From Hydrangea macrophylla (taxonomy: Eukaryota > Streptophyta > Magnoliopsida > Cornales > Hydrangeaceae), in the NCBI GenBank assembly GCA_033977485.1, contig CM066995.1:52389162-52453161 (forward strand): a stretch of DNA of 64,000 bases, in the 5' to 3' direction. The notes beneath the pieces are model-generated. The model did not search any database and was not told the origin of the DNA. It saw only the letters and a list, made by a program, of their open reading frames with translations. Position 1 is the first letter of the stretch; each line of letters starts with the position of its first letter. Positions 11,411-23,030 of the stretch are shown here, in pieces. A program made the position numbers and the translations under genes.

Positions 11411-11883
11411 GGCACTGTTTGGTTAATAAGGAAGTAGTAAGAAAAAGAAAAGAGAGTGAGAAATATGTAAAAGATTTTGAGTTTTGTGAGTCAAACCCTC
11501 CTTTTCTTCTCAACTTACAGTTATGTGTTGGAATTTCAAACTTAATGTTATTTATGCGTGGAATAGAACACCACAAAAACACAAGGGAACTAGTTTTCCC
11601 TTCCATCTCTAAATCCGCAAAGGAAAAAGGAACAGGAGGAAAGAGATTACAAAATTCGCGCTTGAATAACATTTGAAATTAAAAGTTTACAAAAAACAAT
11701 AGGAATTCAAGAAAAGCAGAAGGGAAATGACAATAAAAATTTAAATTGTTTAGTAAATTTTTCACTATATGTTTTTTCATTCCTATTTTCTTCTCTGTTT
11801 TCCTTTTTAACCAAACCACAAAAAGTGTTTTCCTCTATATTTTCTTTTCTTTGCCTCACTTAATCCATGGTCCAAACAGAGCC
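11411..11883. mobile_element. Tourist-like MITE
   Basis: The 473-bp element starts GGCACTGTTTGGTTAATAAG and ends GGTCCAAACAGAGCC, with TTA on both sides (11408-11410 and 11884-11886). TTA targets and a GGxxCTGTTTGG end are typical of PIF/Harbinger Tourist elements. The two overlapping small ORFs inside are not genes. A decayed relative lies at about 14110-14400. Confidence 0.7.
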
Positions 11884-11886
11884 TTA

Positions 11887-14109
11887 AAGAGTACTCGATG
11901 AATCTGTAGACTTGAATTTTCCTTCTGGGATTATGCTTCAGTGGGAGGATCAGAATAGGTGGAGGTACTGAAAACTGGTGGTAGATCTGTAGGTATGTAG
12001 TTCTGTACATAGAACTTCACTCACATCTACAGTTTTACTTTTACGACAATGAAGAAAGAAGTATTACATTTTAAAGCGTCCGGAGTCAGGACTCTCTCTA
12101 TGTGTCTCTCACCGTGGGTAATTCAGGTATGAAGTTTTGACTTTGATTACAAGATCATATTCTACTACTACTCTTTTTTTTCATTTAGCGTTGTCTTAAA
12201 ATCTTTGTAATCCCTGCATTAAAAACATTCAAATTTCCGAGGATTGTGGATATATGTGTTTTTCCAATAAATCTCATGTTTATGTATACACACAAGCATG
12301 CTTACTACTACTGCTGCTATCTGTTGCATAAAAATGTTGTATTAACATTATCCCAGTGTGCAATGATACACTCGTACAAGATTTTGAATTTGGTTCACCA
12401 ACAGATGGGGAAATGTAGCCTTGAATTGAGAGTGTAAAGTAGTGTGTATGTCTTAAACCTAAAAAATGAAAATTTGTAGGATCTTTTCACCCTTTTCCTT
12501 GTTTAGATCACCATAGAAAGACATGGGTGTAGTAGTGGTGCTTGGCAGAATAAATTAGGTGAGGTACAGTATATTATACCATTAATGTGACACTGCGTTT
12601 AGCTTACATTCTGGTGCGAGAGCCTTATAATACCTCTAAAGCTTCTGACGCAACGCATGTTGGGAATCGAGAGGACAGAAGATTCAGCGATCTTCCTGAA
12701 CCAGTTGATTCAGCATTAATGTCTGGAATAAGGCATGCATTACTACTTCTTGATTCACCACGCGTAACGAAAAGAGTAGGAAAAAGTAATACTCTTAAAG
12801 AGAATTTTATTTATTTATTTTTAAAATTATAAGTTGCTGTCCTACAAGAGTTTACAGAGTATTTTAAGAGCAACAAGAACTAATATGCCTATGATAGTTT
12901 AGAGAGTATTTTTAAGAGCTCCAAGATCTAATATACCCAGAAAAGGGAAAAATATGTCAATTTCCAAAAATGAAAAAATTGAGAAAATTACAGAATAACC
13001 ATCTCCTAATGATCCTAAGAAATACCCAATTAGCAGAATACTATTGGAAGAAAAATTGCCAAAATGCTAGTTTTTCCTATATTGGTAAGACAACGCACAA
13101 AATTGGCTGGACAATGTCTTAAATGATGTTTCCTTGGACCCAAAAAAGGAGTTTAACAGTGTAGCGGCTAACAAAGGGGTGGAGCTTGGAAAGGAGGTTG
13201 TTTTGATTGGTGGCTCACGAAAACGGACGACCCAGTGCAACGTTCTGCCAAATTTACTGAACATGAGTTAAAATCCTGTATGTTACCCTCCCAAGCTGAA
13301 TAATTAGCTGTCTGCCATGAGTGCCGCATTAGCTAGCTTCAGACCAGTTATTCGGTACATCATGGATATATGAATTGTTGAGATATGTAACGATTCCATC
13401 AGAAAGACTTGACTACCAGGGATTTTTTATTTTGATTTTGATTTTTGATTTATATTTTTATGCCATAAATATACAAATTTATATATCTGCCTTCTGCATA
13501 ATTGTAAAAAACATATTCTTGCACCCTAGAGTGACTATAGGAACTCGACCTTTTCGCGATGCTCATAGTTGAATGCACACCACCTGCAGTTCACTAGCTT
13601 TTAGGGAAATATCTCTCATGGTGCTTCATATTATTGAACCAAATAATATACTATTCCACGTGACAGTGATGTGATTTGATAATTTTTGATATTATATTTG
13701 ATATCAATATACGTAGGAGGGACCTTAGATGAACTTGCAAGAGCAAAGCAGGGAATTGCAGGCGCTCACTCAAGTCGGTTGAGTCATAGCCTAATCCTTG
13801 CCCACCATCATTACTAGTGGACGCCTAACTATTCCAAGCACTCTCCATTGGTTTCCACCGCCAAAACTACCTGCCATCACACCACAAGCTAGAGATTAAG
13901 TCAATTTCAAGTGTCAACAGACCATCACCCTGGTGGTAGTGCGTTATCCATCTCTATGTTTAAGTTGTTCTCTTCTTGGAGCTTTTATTTAACTCCTTAA
14001 TTTGTCTTCAATTTATCCCTAAATCCATCTCTTACTAACTTTATGATGCCTGCGACTTCCACAAGGATTACCTTATGGACTCCCTAACCACGACCCACCA
14101 TTGCATTTG
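11887..14109. other. Intergenic stretch, no recognised gene
   Basis: Small ORFs exist (for example 12587-12832, 81 aa, and 13067-13264 minus, 65 aa), but none has a recognisable domain, flanking exon or codon pattern strong enough to support a gene. The DNA at 12600-12780 is more GC-balanced than its surroundings and could be an old coding fragment. Confidence 0.4.
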
Positions 14110-14400
14110 TTTCGTTCATTGATTTAGTGAGGAAAAAGAAAAGAAAATATAGAGGAAAACCTTTCCTTTGTTTGGTTAATAAGAAAAATGATGAGGACAG
14201 TAGGAAATAAATTGTGAATTAAACATCTAGAATTTTGTGACTCATTTCCCTTCCTTTTTTCTTAGCTTACTATTATATTTTGGAAATTCTTGACTCCTAC
14301 AATTAATTAAGCATGAAGGAAATCACAAAGAAAAATACAAGGGAACTAGTTTTCCTTTCCTTTTTTATTTTCCTTCTCTTTTACCCCCAAACCAAATCTA
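14110..14400. mobile_element. Decayed relative of the 11411-11883 Tourist-like MITE
   Basis: It shares GTTTGGTTAATAAG, AGAATTTTGTGACTC and ACAAGGGAACTAGTTTTCC with the element at 11411-11883 in the same order and strand, and ends near CCCCCAAACCAAATC. Target duplications are no longer clear. Confidence 0.55.
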
Positions 14401-14699
14401 AAGCAGACCATTGCCTACCCAATTTCAATTATATTGATCTCTAAGATGTTAAATTGTTCGAACTTAGTACACGCATTGCCAATTTCAACCTAGCGACGGA
14501 TGTGAATTTTATAGCAACGGGATGTATCATCAATTATCCCAAAATTATACCTACGGGAAATTGGTAAGTTGTTATGATTGGAATGATCATGAACATGATC
14601 AATACTGGGTGAAATCTAAAACAAATTAGAAGTTCAAGAGTTAACATCGTAAATTTGACTCATATACCTACGTTCACATGTTATTTCCAAAAAAGAAAG

Positions 14700-14850
14700 G
14701 GCTAGTTCTATTGCCAAAGCAGAAATAGCTAATGTCAAAGCAAAAGGTGTCGCTAAAAGTTTTAGCGAGATTTTTTTTTCATCCCTAAAACTTTTAGCGA
14801 CACTTTTTGCTCTTGCATTAGCCATTGCTGCTCTGCCAATAGCATTACCC
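14700..14850. mobile_element. 151-bp foldback MITE with 9-bp TSD
   Basis: The arms form a near-complete hairpin around GTCGCTAAAAGTTTTAGCGA. The flanks AAAAGAAAG at 14691-14699 and 14851-14859 are identical 9-mers, as for Mutator-like elements, though the site is a simple AAAG tract. The shared core also occurs at about 31855-31985. The small minus-strand ORF 14634-14852 is a by-product of the inverted repeat. Confidence 0.65.
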
Positions 14851-14859
14851 AAAAGAAAG

Positions 14860-16052
14860 AAAGAAAGAAAGAAAGAAAAAGTCCATTTTATACCACTATA
14901 CCAACAGCATTTTTGTTCAAAGGACTATGCTTTTCAAGCACACTTTTTAAATCAAGTGTTTAGAATGTCATACATCTTATATGTATCTGTTCATATAGAT
15001 ATACAAATTGGTGTAGTCGAAAATTCCATGTACCTTAAATCCTGAATCTGCTTGCTGGACCTTCATAAAATATCGAATTGTTGAATGCCAAAGAGGAGGA
15101 TTTGGACCTGCCAAATGCTCTGACACTCAAATCAGTAATTTGAAGGAGTAATTTGTATTTTATGTGTACCTTGGGTCTTATTCATAACCTTTTCTGGAGT
15201 AGAATTCTTCTAAAATTAGGATTACTTACTTGTCAAATATGAGGTACTTGTTTTGGAACAATATTTGACTTGATTTGAGAGATGATGTAATACTTATCTA
15301 GCATGTCAATTATAATCTATTCCATGATCTTAGGCATATGATATATCATTGGTTGACTGTACAGTCTGTACTCTTTTTTTCCTTTTAAATATTAGTTTAC
15401 TTGAGATTTGTTATCTTGCCGCGCAACATTATTAACCGTATAATTTGGTCATATAAGCTATTCTCATCTCATGCCCTAAGTCATATCGATATGACTGATG
15501 AGTCAGCGATTAGAGCGAGAGGATAGGTGGTAAGATTGCGTCCGAGTTAAAAGGACGTCAGTTTACGTCGTAAGTGCTCATGTCTTTCGAAGAGCCATAT
15601 TTAGGCATGATGACGCATTAATTATTGTGTGTCTAATCTTTAATTAATTTGAAAAACTCAGCCACTTGACCAAGAACTTTATATCTTAACTAAGATTGAT
15701 AATGATCTGTGACATGTATCTGAACTAGCCTTGTATTATTACATTGGGGTATTTGCCTTTGACGTCCACGTTTTGCTTTTAATAAATAAATAAAAAAACA
15801 CTACTTTTCTCTCCCAAGGTCGGCCGGACTCACCCCTCCCTTTCTTGGAATTTGCTTTATTATTTTCTTCCATCTGCCATAGTTTCTCAGGCAAGTGAAT
15901 TTCTTTTTGCACAAAAAGTAGTTACCCAGATTCTATGTTATCGTCGCTATTATAGGTCCCCTATGATATATTCTTGTTGCTGTCTCGTCCAAATTGAGAT
16001 ATTCCCACTACCACTTGTGAGTCAGTCTAGAGTTGTAATACTGTACAAGGCA
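14860..16052. other. Intergenic stretch, no gene seen
   Basis: An AAAG microsatellite opens the stretch (14851-14880). The remainder is A/T-rich without a supported gene. A CTGATGAGTC word near 15493 was examined as a hammerhead core and rejected. Confidence 0.45.
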
Positions 16053-16061
16053 TAATAAGAT

Positions 16062-16217
16062 GAGTGATGCTATGCTTCTCAAATTTCTATTACAAAAGTG
16101 CTTCCCAAATGATGTAACAATGGGACTAGGTAAATAACTTCCAATCAAAATTCAACTGGTCCTAATGTATTAGACCTGGCCGCACTGCCACATCATTTGG
16201 GAAGCATAGCATTACTC
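16062..16217. mobile_element. MITE of the GAGTAATGCTATGC family, perfect 9-bp TSD
   Basis: The 156-bp element has inverted ends GAGTGATGCTATGCTTC and GAAGCATAGCATTACTC. TAATAAGAT is repeated exactly at 16053-16061 and 16218-16226. TSD length points to the Mutator superfamily. Related ends occur at 6679-6856, 22310-22479 and 27394-27553. Confidence 0.88.
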
Positions 16218-16226
16218 TAATAAGAT

Positions 16227-17361
16227 ATCATGTGGTTTATCCCCTCCTTGTATGTTGTCTTCCCTTTTACTTAGTCGGTTTTCCTCTTTTCCCCGTCTTT
16301 CCCATCACAACTTGAAAAGTGTCTCTTAACTAAATTACTAATTTTAAATTTAAGCAAAAAGCAGATCTAAATCCAACACATATAAACTGTGCTTGTGTAA
16401 ACATAAACAATAGCAATCACAAGAACACCAGATTGTTAAGTGGAAAACCCCTTTGAATCCTGTTAAGTGGAAAACCCCTTTGAATCCAAAAGGGATAAAA
16501 AAAAAAATCAAACCTATAGCTACTTCCACTATAACGATTAATGGAAAACTTACAACCAGCTTACCAGAGTTACATTAAATCACTGTCTTGTATCACACAC
16601 GATGTGTTTGTAATCTTCCTTTGTTGGAATAGCCTGTTCACATGCAGCTTTTTCGCAAGCCTCGGTCTCGCACCGATTGCAGTATCACCGAGGCACGAGG
16701 CACGCGTGATTAACTACTAACGTTCTATGAAGATAGAAAGTATCTGGAGTTATAAAATGAATATAGAGAGTATTTGGGAGTTTTAGAATTGCTACGGACT
16801 CTCTCAAATTCGCAGATATTGTGTCTAATTTTTCAAGTAAGATGTTATATGTTTAGGGTTTGGGAAACTAGCAGAATTACGTCTAACTGTTCGAAGGCCC
16901 AACTGCCTTTCGGATGTCAACCGTTCAGACGCCCTTCGGATGTTTTTAGCGAGGTATTCTAGCTATCCAAAATTTTATTAATACGAAAATTTTTGACGTA
17001 CTTCACCGTGCAGAAGCCTTGTGGATGATTTATTTTATCCTAACTATATCATAGTTTCTTATTAACGAAAATCGACTAGACCGCCCAAACGCTTGTGTCC
17101 TAAAAAAAGGTCTCACAAAAATATGTTGGACTCATTTTAATATATGAAAATGTAACTTGTGAGTGTGTGTGTGTGTGAGTTAATCTAAAACATGGTATCC
17201 AAGTCTTCTTACCAGACCAATGAAAATGATGACTTAATATTTTCACTTGTAGTGTGTTTAGTTAATCCCAAGGTTGGGCTGGGGGGTTATTTTACAAGAC
17301 CACTGTGGCCATGTGTTGCTTGCTATGGTGGATGTAGTGGCTGGGAGGAGTCGGCCACGAC
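16227..17361. other. Intergenic; 27-bp tandem duplication at 16434-16487
   Basis: The word TGTTAAGTGGAAAACCCC with its downstream bases occurs twice in direct tandem at 16434-16487. Such words are common near copia LTR ends, but no bounded element could be drawn. At 16630-16710 a palindrome-rich GC patch (CCTCGGTCTCGC, CACCGAGGCACGAGG) is present. No gene is supported. Confidence 0.4.
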
Positions 17362-17935
17362 GGCACCGGCGAACAGTTAATCCTCCACGCCACAACCAAT
17401 GGCAGCAGCGGTGGTGTTAATGTAACAAACAGATTTGAAGCCTTAACAGAAGCCCCAGAAAGCTTCAATCTGTCCGACTACTTGTTATTCACATCACCCA
17501 AGTACGATTTTGTCTACTGTGAGTCGCCTTTGTACGGGAATCTGAGTTCACAGAGGGTGAGGGAGTGGTTGGCCTACTATGTGAGACTTTTCGGAGAAAA
17601 GTCACATTTTGTGATACAGGATGTGGGGGGTTGATGATAATGAAGAGGCTTTGGAGGTTATAAGGCCATGGATTGAGATGGGTTATGTGACTTTGTAGCA
17701 CACAAGAGAACAGGAACGCTTTGATGGCTGCTACAATAACTAGTTCCTAGTTTTGAATGATTGTCTGCATAGGTATTCATGGCCAAGTGGATGTTCTTCA
17801 ATTTGGATGAGTTCATTTTTGTTCCCAACACCACTACCACCAAATCTTTGATGGCTAAAACAATGTGAAAATTTGTTATGGAAGGTGAACCATATGTGAG
17901 GGAATAAATAATGACATGGTATTGCCATTTCATTC
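17362..17935 (+). pseudogene. Broken glycosyltransferase family 92 gene (DUF23 type)
   Basis: In one frame from 17362 the translation is open for about 90 residues and reads like the GT92/DUF23 core: GNLSSQRVREWLAYYVRLFG followed by EKSHFVIQDVGG. It then meets TGA-TGA at about 17632, resumes in another frame (EEALEVIRPWIEMGYVTL), hits TAG at 17696 and 17741, and shifts again to MAKWMFFNLDEFIFVP, the region of the family's DxD-like motif (here NLDEF). In intact relatives this domain transfers sugars such as galactose to cell-wall glycans in the Golgi. At least two frameshifts and several stops make this a clear pseudogene. The N-terminal part upstream of 17362 and the C-terminal third are missing or unrecognisable. 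Confidence 0.75.
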
Positions 17936-19771
17936 AATATCTACTCGCTCATCACACACTCCCTCAATGGGTGTGATTTTGTATTCAAATTTGGGGACGA
18001 ATCTCTTGCACCTATCAATTATGCCCCTATTGTATGCTTTCCCCTTGGACTTCATGAGGTTGACCAAATAATGTTATGGTTTCTAAATTTGGGATATCGC
18101 AAATACTATGAGAAGCAAGGCAAACCCACATCGGAGTTCAAGGTGGGCCTAGGCCCCCTCAACTTTTGAAATTTAATTTTTAGGCCTATATATTTTATAT
18201 TGTATGCATATGAGCTCCTCTAAATTTTTTAATTTACCCCTTTAAAACTCATAAATCTCGTTTTGGTCCTTAAATTCTTCTAATTTTTGCTCAGGTAAAC
18301 ATCTTATTTACTTAATTAGTTTCAAGTGTAAAAGGCAATATAAATATCAATTTGAAACATATTCAGAATTCATTTATTTTATCAGTAAAATTAGAGGGAA
18401 AAAAATTTAAGTATGTGAATACATTTTTTCAAAAGAATTGTAGAGAGATTAGCTTGTCTTTGAATGATCAAGCTTTAACCCTCAACCTACTAATGTCAAT
18501 CCATAGAATAACCACACAAATTTTAAAACTTTCTAAGAATAAAAAGTTTTTGAGTTTCCACAAATTGCTCGAGGTGAACCTCCATGTAGTGTGATTAAAA
18601 ATTCTGGGTCCACCCCTGATGAGAATCATCAGAAGGGGACCACAAGTTGCATATTTTTTTTCTTTTGTTTATACTCATTATATATTTTGGGTTTTCAGAC
18701 ATTAAGGGCCCTCACCATATAGTCCCACAAAAAAACGAAAGAAAAGAAGACATTAAGGGCCCTCTAACAGCAAGCGTATCTCAACTGCATTGCAACAAAG
18801 CTTATCATCTTCAAGTCATCCAACATGTTAGGGGCAGGATAAGGACCGTACTGAGAGTTTTTTTTGGGCTTAAAACGTGTATGCCTTTTAGGTATTTGGC
18901 TCCTTCCAGCTCAAGCATGGCCCATATGAAAGAGTACCTAATATTGGCATGAAAACATGGATAGCTCATTGACATGATTGTTCATATTATATATGTGTGA
19001 AGAGAAAGAGAGAGAATCTCGGAGAGAGAGAGTTCTTCCAGAATCCACATGATTAATATTGAATGAAACGGGGATATCACGTCGCTAGTTATCCCCACTC
19101 GTACATTTTTAAATTTGTTAAGTTGGAAATGAGATTCCCTAAAAATAACCGAGTACAAATAGATTTATAAAGAGCTCTTATTGACTTGTGATAATGTCAC
19201 CGCATATAATCGGGATATTGAATATTTACACCATCCACATGTTTGAACTATACCCATATATTATTAAATAACCAACAAAAGTTTATTCTACTTGATTAAA
19301 TAGAAATTTATAGGAGTTTAAAGTCCAATTTTATTCTTAGTTTATTAAAAAAAAAATCCCTTAAATTTGAAATTTCACTTAATATTCATGTATGGTTCAG
19401 TGAACTTTTAAACTTAATATTCTTGTTGGTCAAGTGAAATTTCATTTTATATTTTTGTATGGAGGATCTTTCCTTGATCCATAATCTTAATTGTCCTTAA
19501 CTCTAATATAATATTGCATGAAGAACTTATCACTAAATCGCCCTTGATGAAAATTTACTTCGAGTCTGTTTGGCACAGCAATAGCTTTGCGATTGTGATA
19601 GCTTAGAGATTACTTTTATGATAATAGATTATGGAGATAATAGATTATGGTAGTTATGGTGTTTGGGTAAAGTATTGTAAAAGTGATTATGGTGGTATAA
19701 TAGATTATGTAATTGTTTGGTTATATAAGTGAAAAAGTGATTATCAATTGTGTCCTTATATTGTAAAACTA
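17936..19771. other. Intergenic; possible hAT remnant at about 18140-18621
   Basis: The block ending TTCTGGGTCCACCCCTG (to 18617), read on the minus strand, starts CAGGGGTGGACCCAGAA, a common end of plant hAT-type MITEs. It holds GGGCCTAGGCCCCC at its other side, but no matching end or TSD was found. At 19569 a TCTGTTTGGCACAG word resembles a Tourist end without its partner. Otherwise A/T-rich, no gene supported. Confidence 0.35.
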
Positions 19772-20395
19772 CTAGTCATAACCCGTGCCCGAGGGCACAA
19801 AGTGAAAAAAAAAAAAGGAGGCTTTTCTAGCTTTTGGAAAGAAACAGAAAAGTAAAACAAAATTTTTGTGATTATTTAGCCCATATTTGAGAAGCAGCAT
19901 TACTCATTTCACTAATTGGTTCTATGGACTATATCAAACTGATAAAACTAATCAAATGACCTATAAAAGGGTGTAACTAATCAAACTGATAGCAAAATTT
20001 ACAACCATAGTGATAGAAAAATACATTTTGATGGTTATCATGTATAACAAATACGCTTCCTAGATTTCACGGTTGCTGTTTTGATCAAATTGGATAAGAG
20101 AATAAGAGAGATTATCATGTATGTTCACTTACATTGGCTAATATGTACTAATATAGCAATTAAAAATGTTGATCACTTTGAGAGTCAAAAATAGCCTCGC
20201 ATACACCCATAATAGAATCATATTGAATTGAGTATATATCCATCGATGCACACCAACAGAAAAGCATTTACTATAGTAAACATACAAAAAAAAATATATG
20301 AAATTACTTTACCTTTTTCTTCTTCTACATTCTTTCCAAAGCCATGTGTATATTTCTCTCTCCATGGGTTTGGATCTCACTATGCTCGCAGTACT

Positions 20396-20405
20396 CTCTC
20401 TCTCT

Positions 20406-20442
<37 letters not shown>
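20396..20442. repeat. (CT)n microsatellite
   Basis: A CT/TCTCTT run inside the Helitron; the overlapping Ser/Leu ORFs are artefacts. Confidence 0.9.
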
Positions 20443-20445
<3 letters not shown>

Positions 20446-21072
20446 ATTTTAGCTTTCTCAGTTTGTTTCAAACTTTTGTAATTTGATTCAATGGTATCAC
20501 CAGTTTGGGTTTCTCAGTTTGTTTGCTACAGTTTTTTTTTTTTTTTTGAGGAACTGAACCCAAATTATTTTTTTTGTGACGACAGTTAAGACTCTTTACT
20601 TCTGAAATTTGAAAAATTAGTTTATTGTACACAGTTTTGCTGGTTATCAATTTGAGTCCTTTACTTTTGTGTGTGTTTTTCATGCAAATAAGCATTAAAA
20701 AAAAAAGATTCAACATCAAAAGAAATAAACACATGGTCTTTGCTTAAAAAATGCAAAAGAAACTATACTTTGTACTTATTCATATTGGGTTTAGAAGATT
20801 CAACATCAAAGAAGGGGAAAAAATCACAGAAATTGAACAGAGAGACGTAGCGATACATGGAAAGTTTCATTAAAAAAAAATACATGAAAAGTGAAGATAC
20901 CTTCAATAAAGATACATCTCCATTCGTCTCTTTCTCTGATTTCACTTTTGGTTTTCTATTTTCTTTCCATTACATAAATGAATTTTTGACAGTTTTTTGC
21001 TTTTCTTAACCAACACATTTAGAGAGGGACATAGGGCATGGGAGTCTTTGCCTATGGTAGTTTTCTTCGATT

Positions 21073-21076
<4 letters not shown>

Positions 21077-21114
<38 letters not shown>
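21077..21114. repeat. (GA)n microsatellite
   Basis: A pure GA run inside the Helitron, complementary to the CT run about 635 bp upstream. Confidence 0.9.
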
Positions 21115-21119
<5 letters not shown>

Positions 21120-21568
21120 ACTAATTGAACAAAGTTAAAAAAATAAAAATAAAAATAAATAAATAAAATAAAATAAAATTTACAGACCATGTGAGTGGAG
21201 GCAGTTTGTGGGTGGCAGTTTGTGACACTGAGGTGGTGTAGGATTAAACATGTGTCTATAGCAATCACATGTTTTTTTTTTTTAGTGGACAAACAATCTA
21301 ACGGTTCAAAATATCTAATCCTCCCTCAAAGGCTTAGATTGAAAGTTTCTAAAATAGGAGGGCCCCACACCTCCCTCCCTTATTATATAGATTATATTTT
21401 TATTGTAATACTATTATATGATCAGTGTATATATTTAAGTTTAGGTTAATTAATATACATAAAATGTAGAACAATCGGCAATTTCAATTGTCCTTTTAAA
21501 AGGCTATTTCACTATTTCATAAAAATAACAGGGATATTGTAGGTTTATTTAATTCACAATTCTCTATT

Positions 21569-21759
21569 GAGAGCATTTTTGCTCACCCAAAATTTGGTAC
21601 ACCAATGCTCACCCAAGTATCCTATTGGCCAATGCAGTGGGGCCCAGGATTAAACAAATGTTGTTTAATATTGTTTAATCCTGGGCCCCACTGCATTGGC
21701 CAATGGGATGCTTGGGTGAGCATTGGTGTACCAAATTTTGGGTGAGCAAAAGTATTTTC
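21569..21759. mobile_element. 191-bp foldback MITE with perfect 9-bp TSD
   Basis: The two halves are almost perfect inverted copies (GCTCACCCAAAATTTGGTAC at the left arm, complement at the right; GGGGCCCAGGATTAAACAA in both arms), leaving a very short loop around 21660. TTCTCTATT is repeated exactly at 21560-21568 and 21760-21768. The TSD length suggests a Mutator-like source. Confidence 0.88.
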
Positions 21760-22309
21760 TTCTCTATTTAGTCAGAGTCTTGTCAGAATGTTTTTAGAAA
21801 TGAAAGGGTTAGAAAAAGAGTAAAGCTGGGCAGTCTCGTCTTTTAGGTGGCAGGGCCCGCAGGGGTATAAATCTTTGGAAAAACCAGGGGCATGCATGTC
21901 ATTTTGCAGAGGATTGACTGAAAGTTTGACCGCGTTCACTTTTAAAGCTGGGTTACCCAGTTTTTCCAAAGGGATTATTAAAAATCAGTCTAGTTTCAAA
22001 AGAAAAATTAAAGGACAGTCACCTACTTTTTTCAAATGAGAAGGAAATCAAGTTAAAACTAAAAATTTAAAAACACATCAACTTTTTGATTTTTTTAAAA
22101 TAAAAAAATAAATAAATTACATTTACCCCCTCTTCTTCCTCACCACCACCTCCACCAACAACCACCACCATGGCTGGCCACCACACCACACCACGACCAC
22201 CACCACCACACCACGACCACCAGCCACCCCTATCACAGCCTCTCTCCTCTCTCTCTCTCTATATATATATATACACACATGAGCATATATATATATATAT
22301 ATCTTATAT

Positions 22310-22479
22310 GAGTAATGATTCGTGCACATAAAATGTGCACATAAAGTGTGCACATAAAGATCTAGGCCATTCATTTTGGTGGGTCCTATGTGTGCAGGGA
22401 TGGACCCCACCAAAATGAATGGCTCAGATCTTTATGTGCACACTTTATGTGCACATTTTATGTGCACGTAGCATTACCC
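22310..22479. mobile_element. MITE of the GAGTAATG family, nested, perfect 9-bp TSD
   Basis: 170 bp with inverted ends GAGTAATGATTCGTGCACA and TGTGCACGTAGCATTACCC. ATCTTATAT is repeated exactly at 22301-22309 and 22480-22488. It sits in the left arm of the foldback element. The right arm has the uninterrupted site. Confidence 0.9.
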
Positions 22480-22679
22480 ATCTTATATATGACCACCACC
22501 ACCACCCCCAACCTCTCTCTATCTCTTCTCTCTTCTCACCATCACCACCACGGCCCTCCTCCCTCGTCCACCCCTGCCACTGCAAAAAAAAAAAAAAAAA
22601 AAAATTGCAGGTTGGAGCAACTGTCCAAACAGTAGGAGCAACTCACCAAACCTATTGGGAGCAACTCACCAAACGTAAA

Positions 22680-23030
22680 CAGGGCCGGCCCTTGGGCCAG
22701 CGGCCCGGGCGGTCGCTTGGGGCCTCCAAAAATAAGAGCTTGTTTGGCTTTGGAATAAGGCATTGTTTGGCCAAAATTCATGTATTATATATAAAAATAG
22801 AACCAAAATAGGGCCTAAAAAAACAGGACCTTAGATATACGTGCATTATATATAAAAATAGGACAAAAAATAAGGCATTGTTTGGCCAAAATACATGTAT
22901 TATATATAAAAATAGGGCATAAAAAAACTAAGGTCTTATATATACATGTATTATAAAGGGTCTAAAAAAATTTTCTTTTCATGTTTGCTTGGAGCCTCAT
23001 GTGAATTTCACAATCTCAGGGCCGACCCTG
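22680..23030. mobile_element. hAT MITE nested in the foldback element
   Basis: 351 bp from CAGGGCCGGCCCTTGGGCC to CTCAGGGCCGACCCTG. The flanks AACGTAAA (22672-22679) and AACGTAAG (23031-23038) match at 7 of 8 positions. The terminal motif is shared with the 1.2-kb hAT element at 6403-7606. Its interior repeats GGCCAAAATACATGTATTAT-like words. Confidence 0.85.

Larger units (their letters stand above)
19772..21391 (-). mobile_element. Non-autonomous Helitron
   Basis: On the minus strand the element starts TCTATATAATAAGGGAGGG at 21391, preceded by A, and ends with the hairpin GTGCCCTCGGGCAC, then GGGTTATGACTAG, followed by T. A 5' TC, a 3' hairpin about 10 nt before CTAG, and insertion between A and T are the Helitron hallmarks. 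It is 1620 bp long and has no Rep/helicase ORF. It carries a (CT)n run (20396-20442) and a (GA)n run (21077-21114). Confidence 0.68.

Noticed and set aside
12587..12832. 81-aa plus-strand ORF
   Set aside because: No recognisable domain and a low-complexity Phe/Leu tail; not enough to support a gene.
15480..15520. CTGATGAGTC word resembling the hammerhead ribozyme core
   Set aside because: The required CGAAAC part and a GUC cleavage site in a three-stem arrangement are absent.
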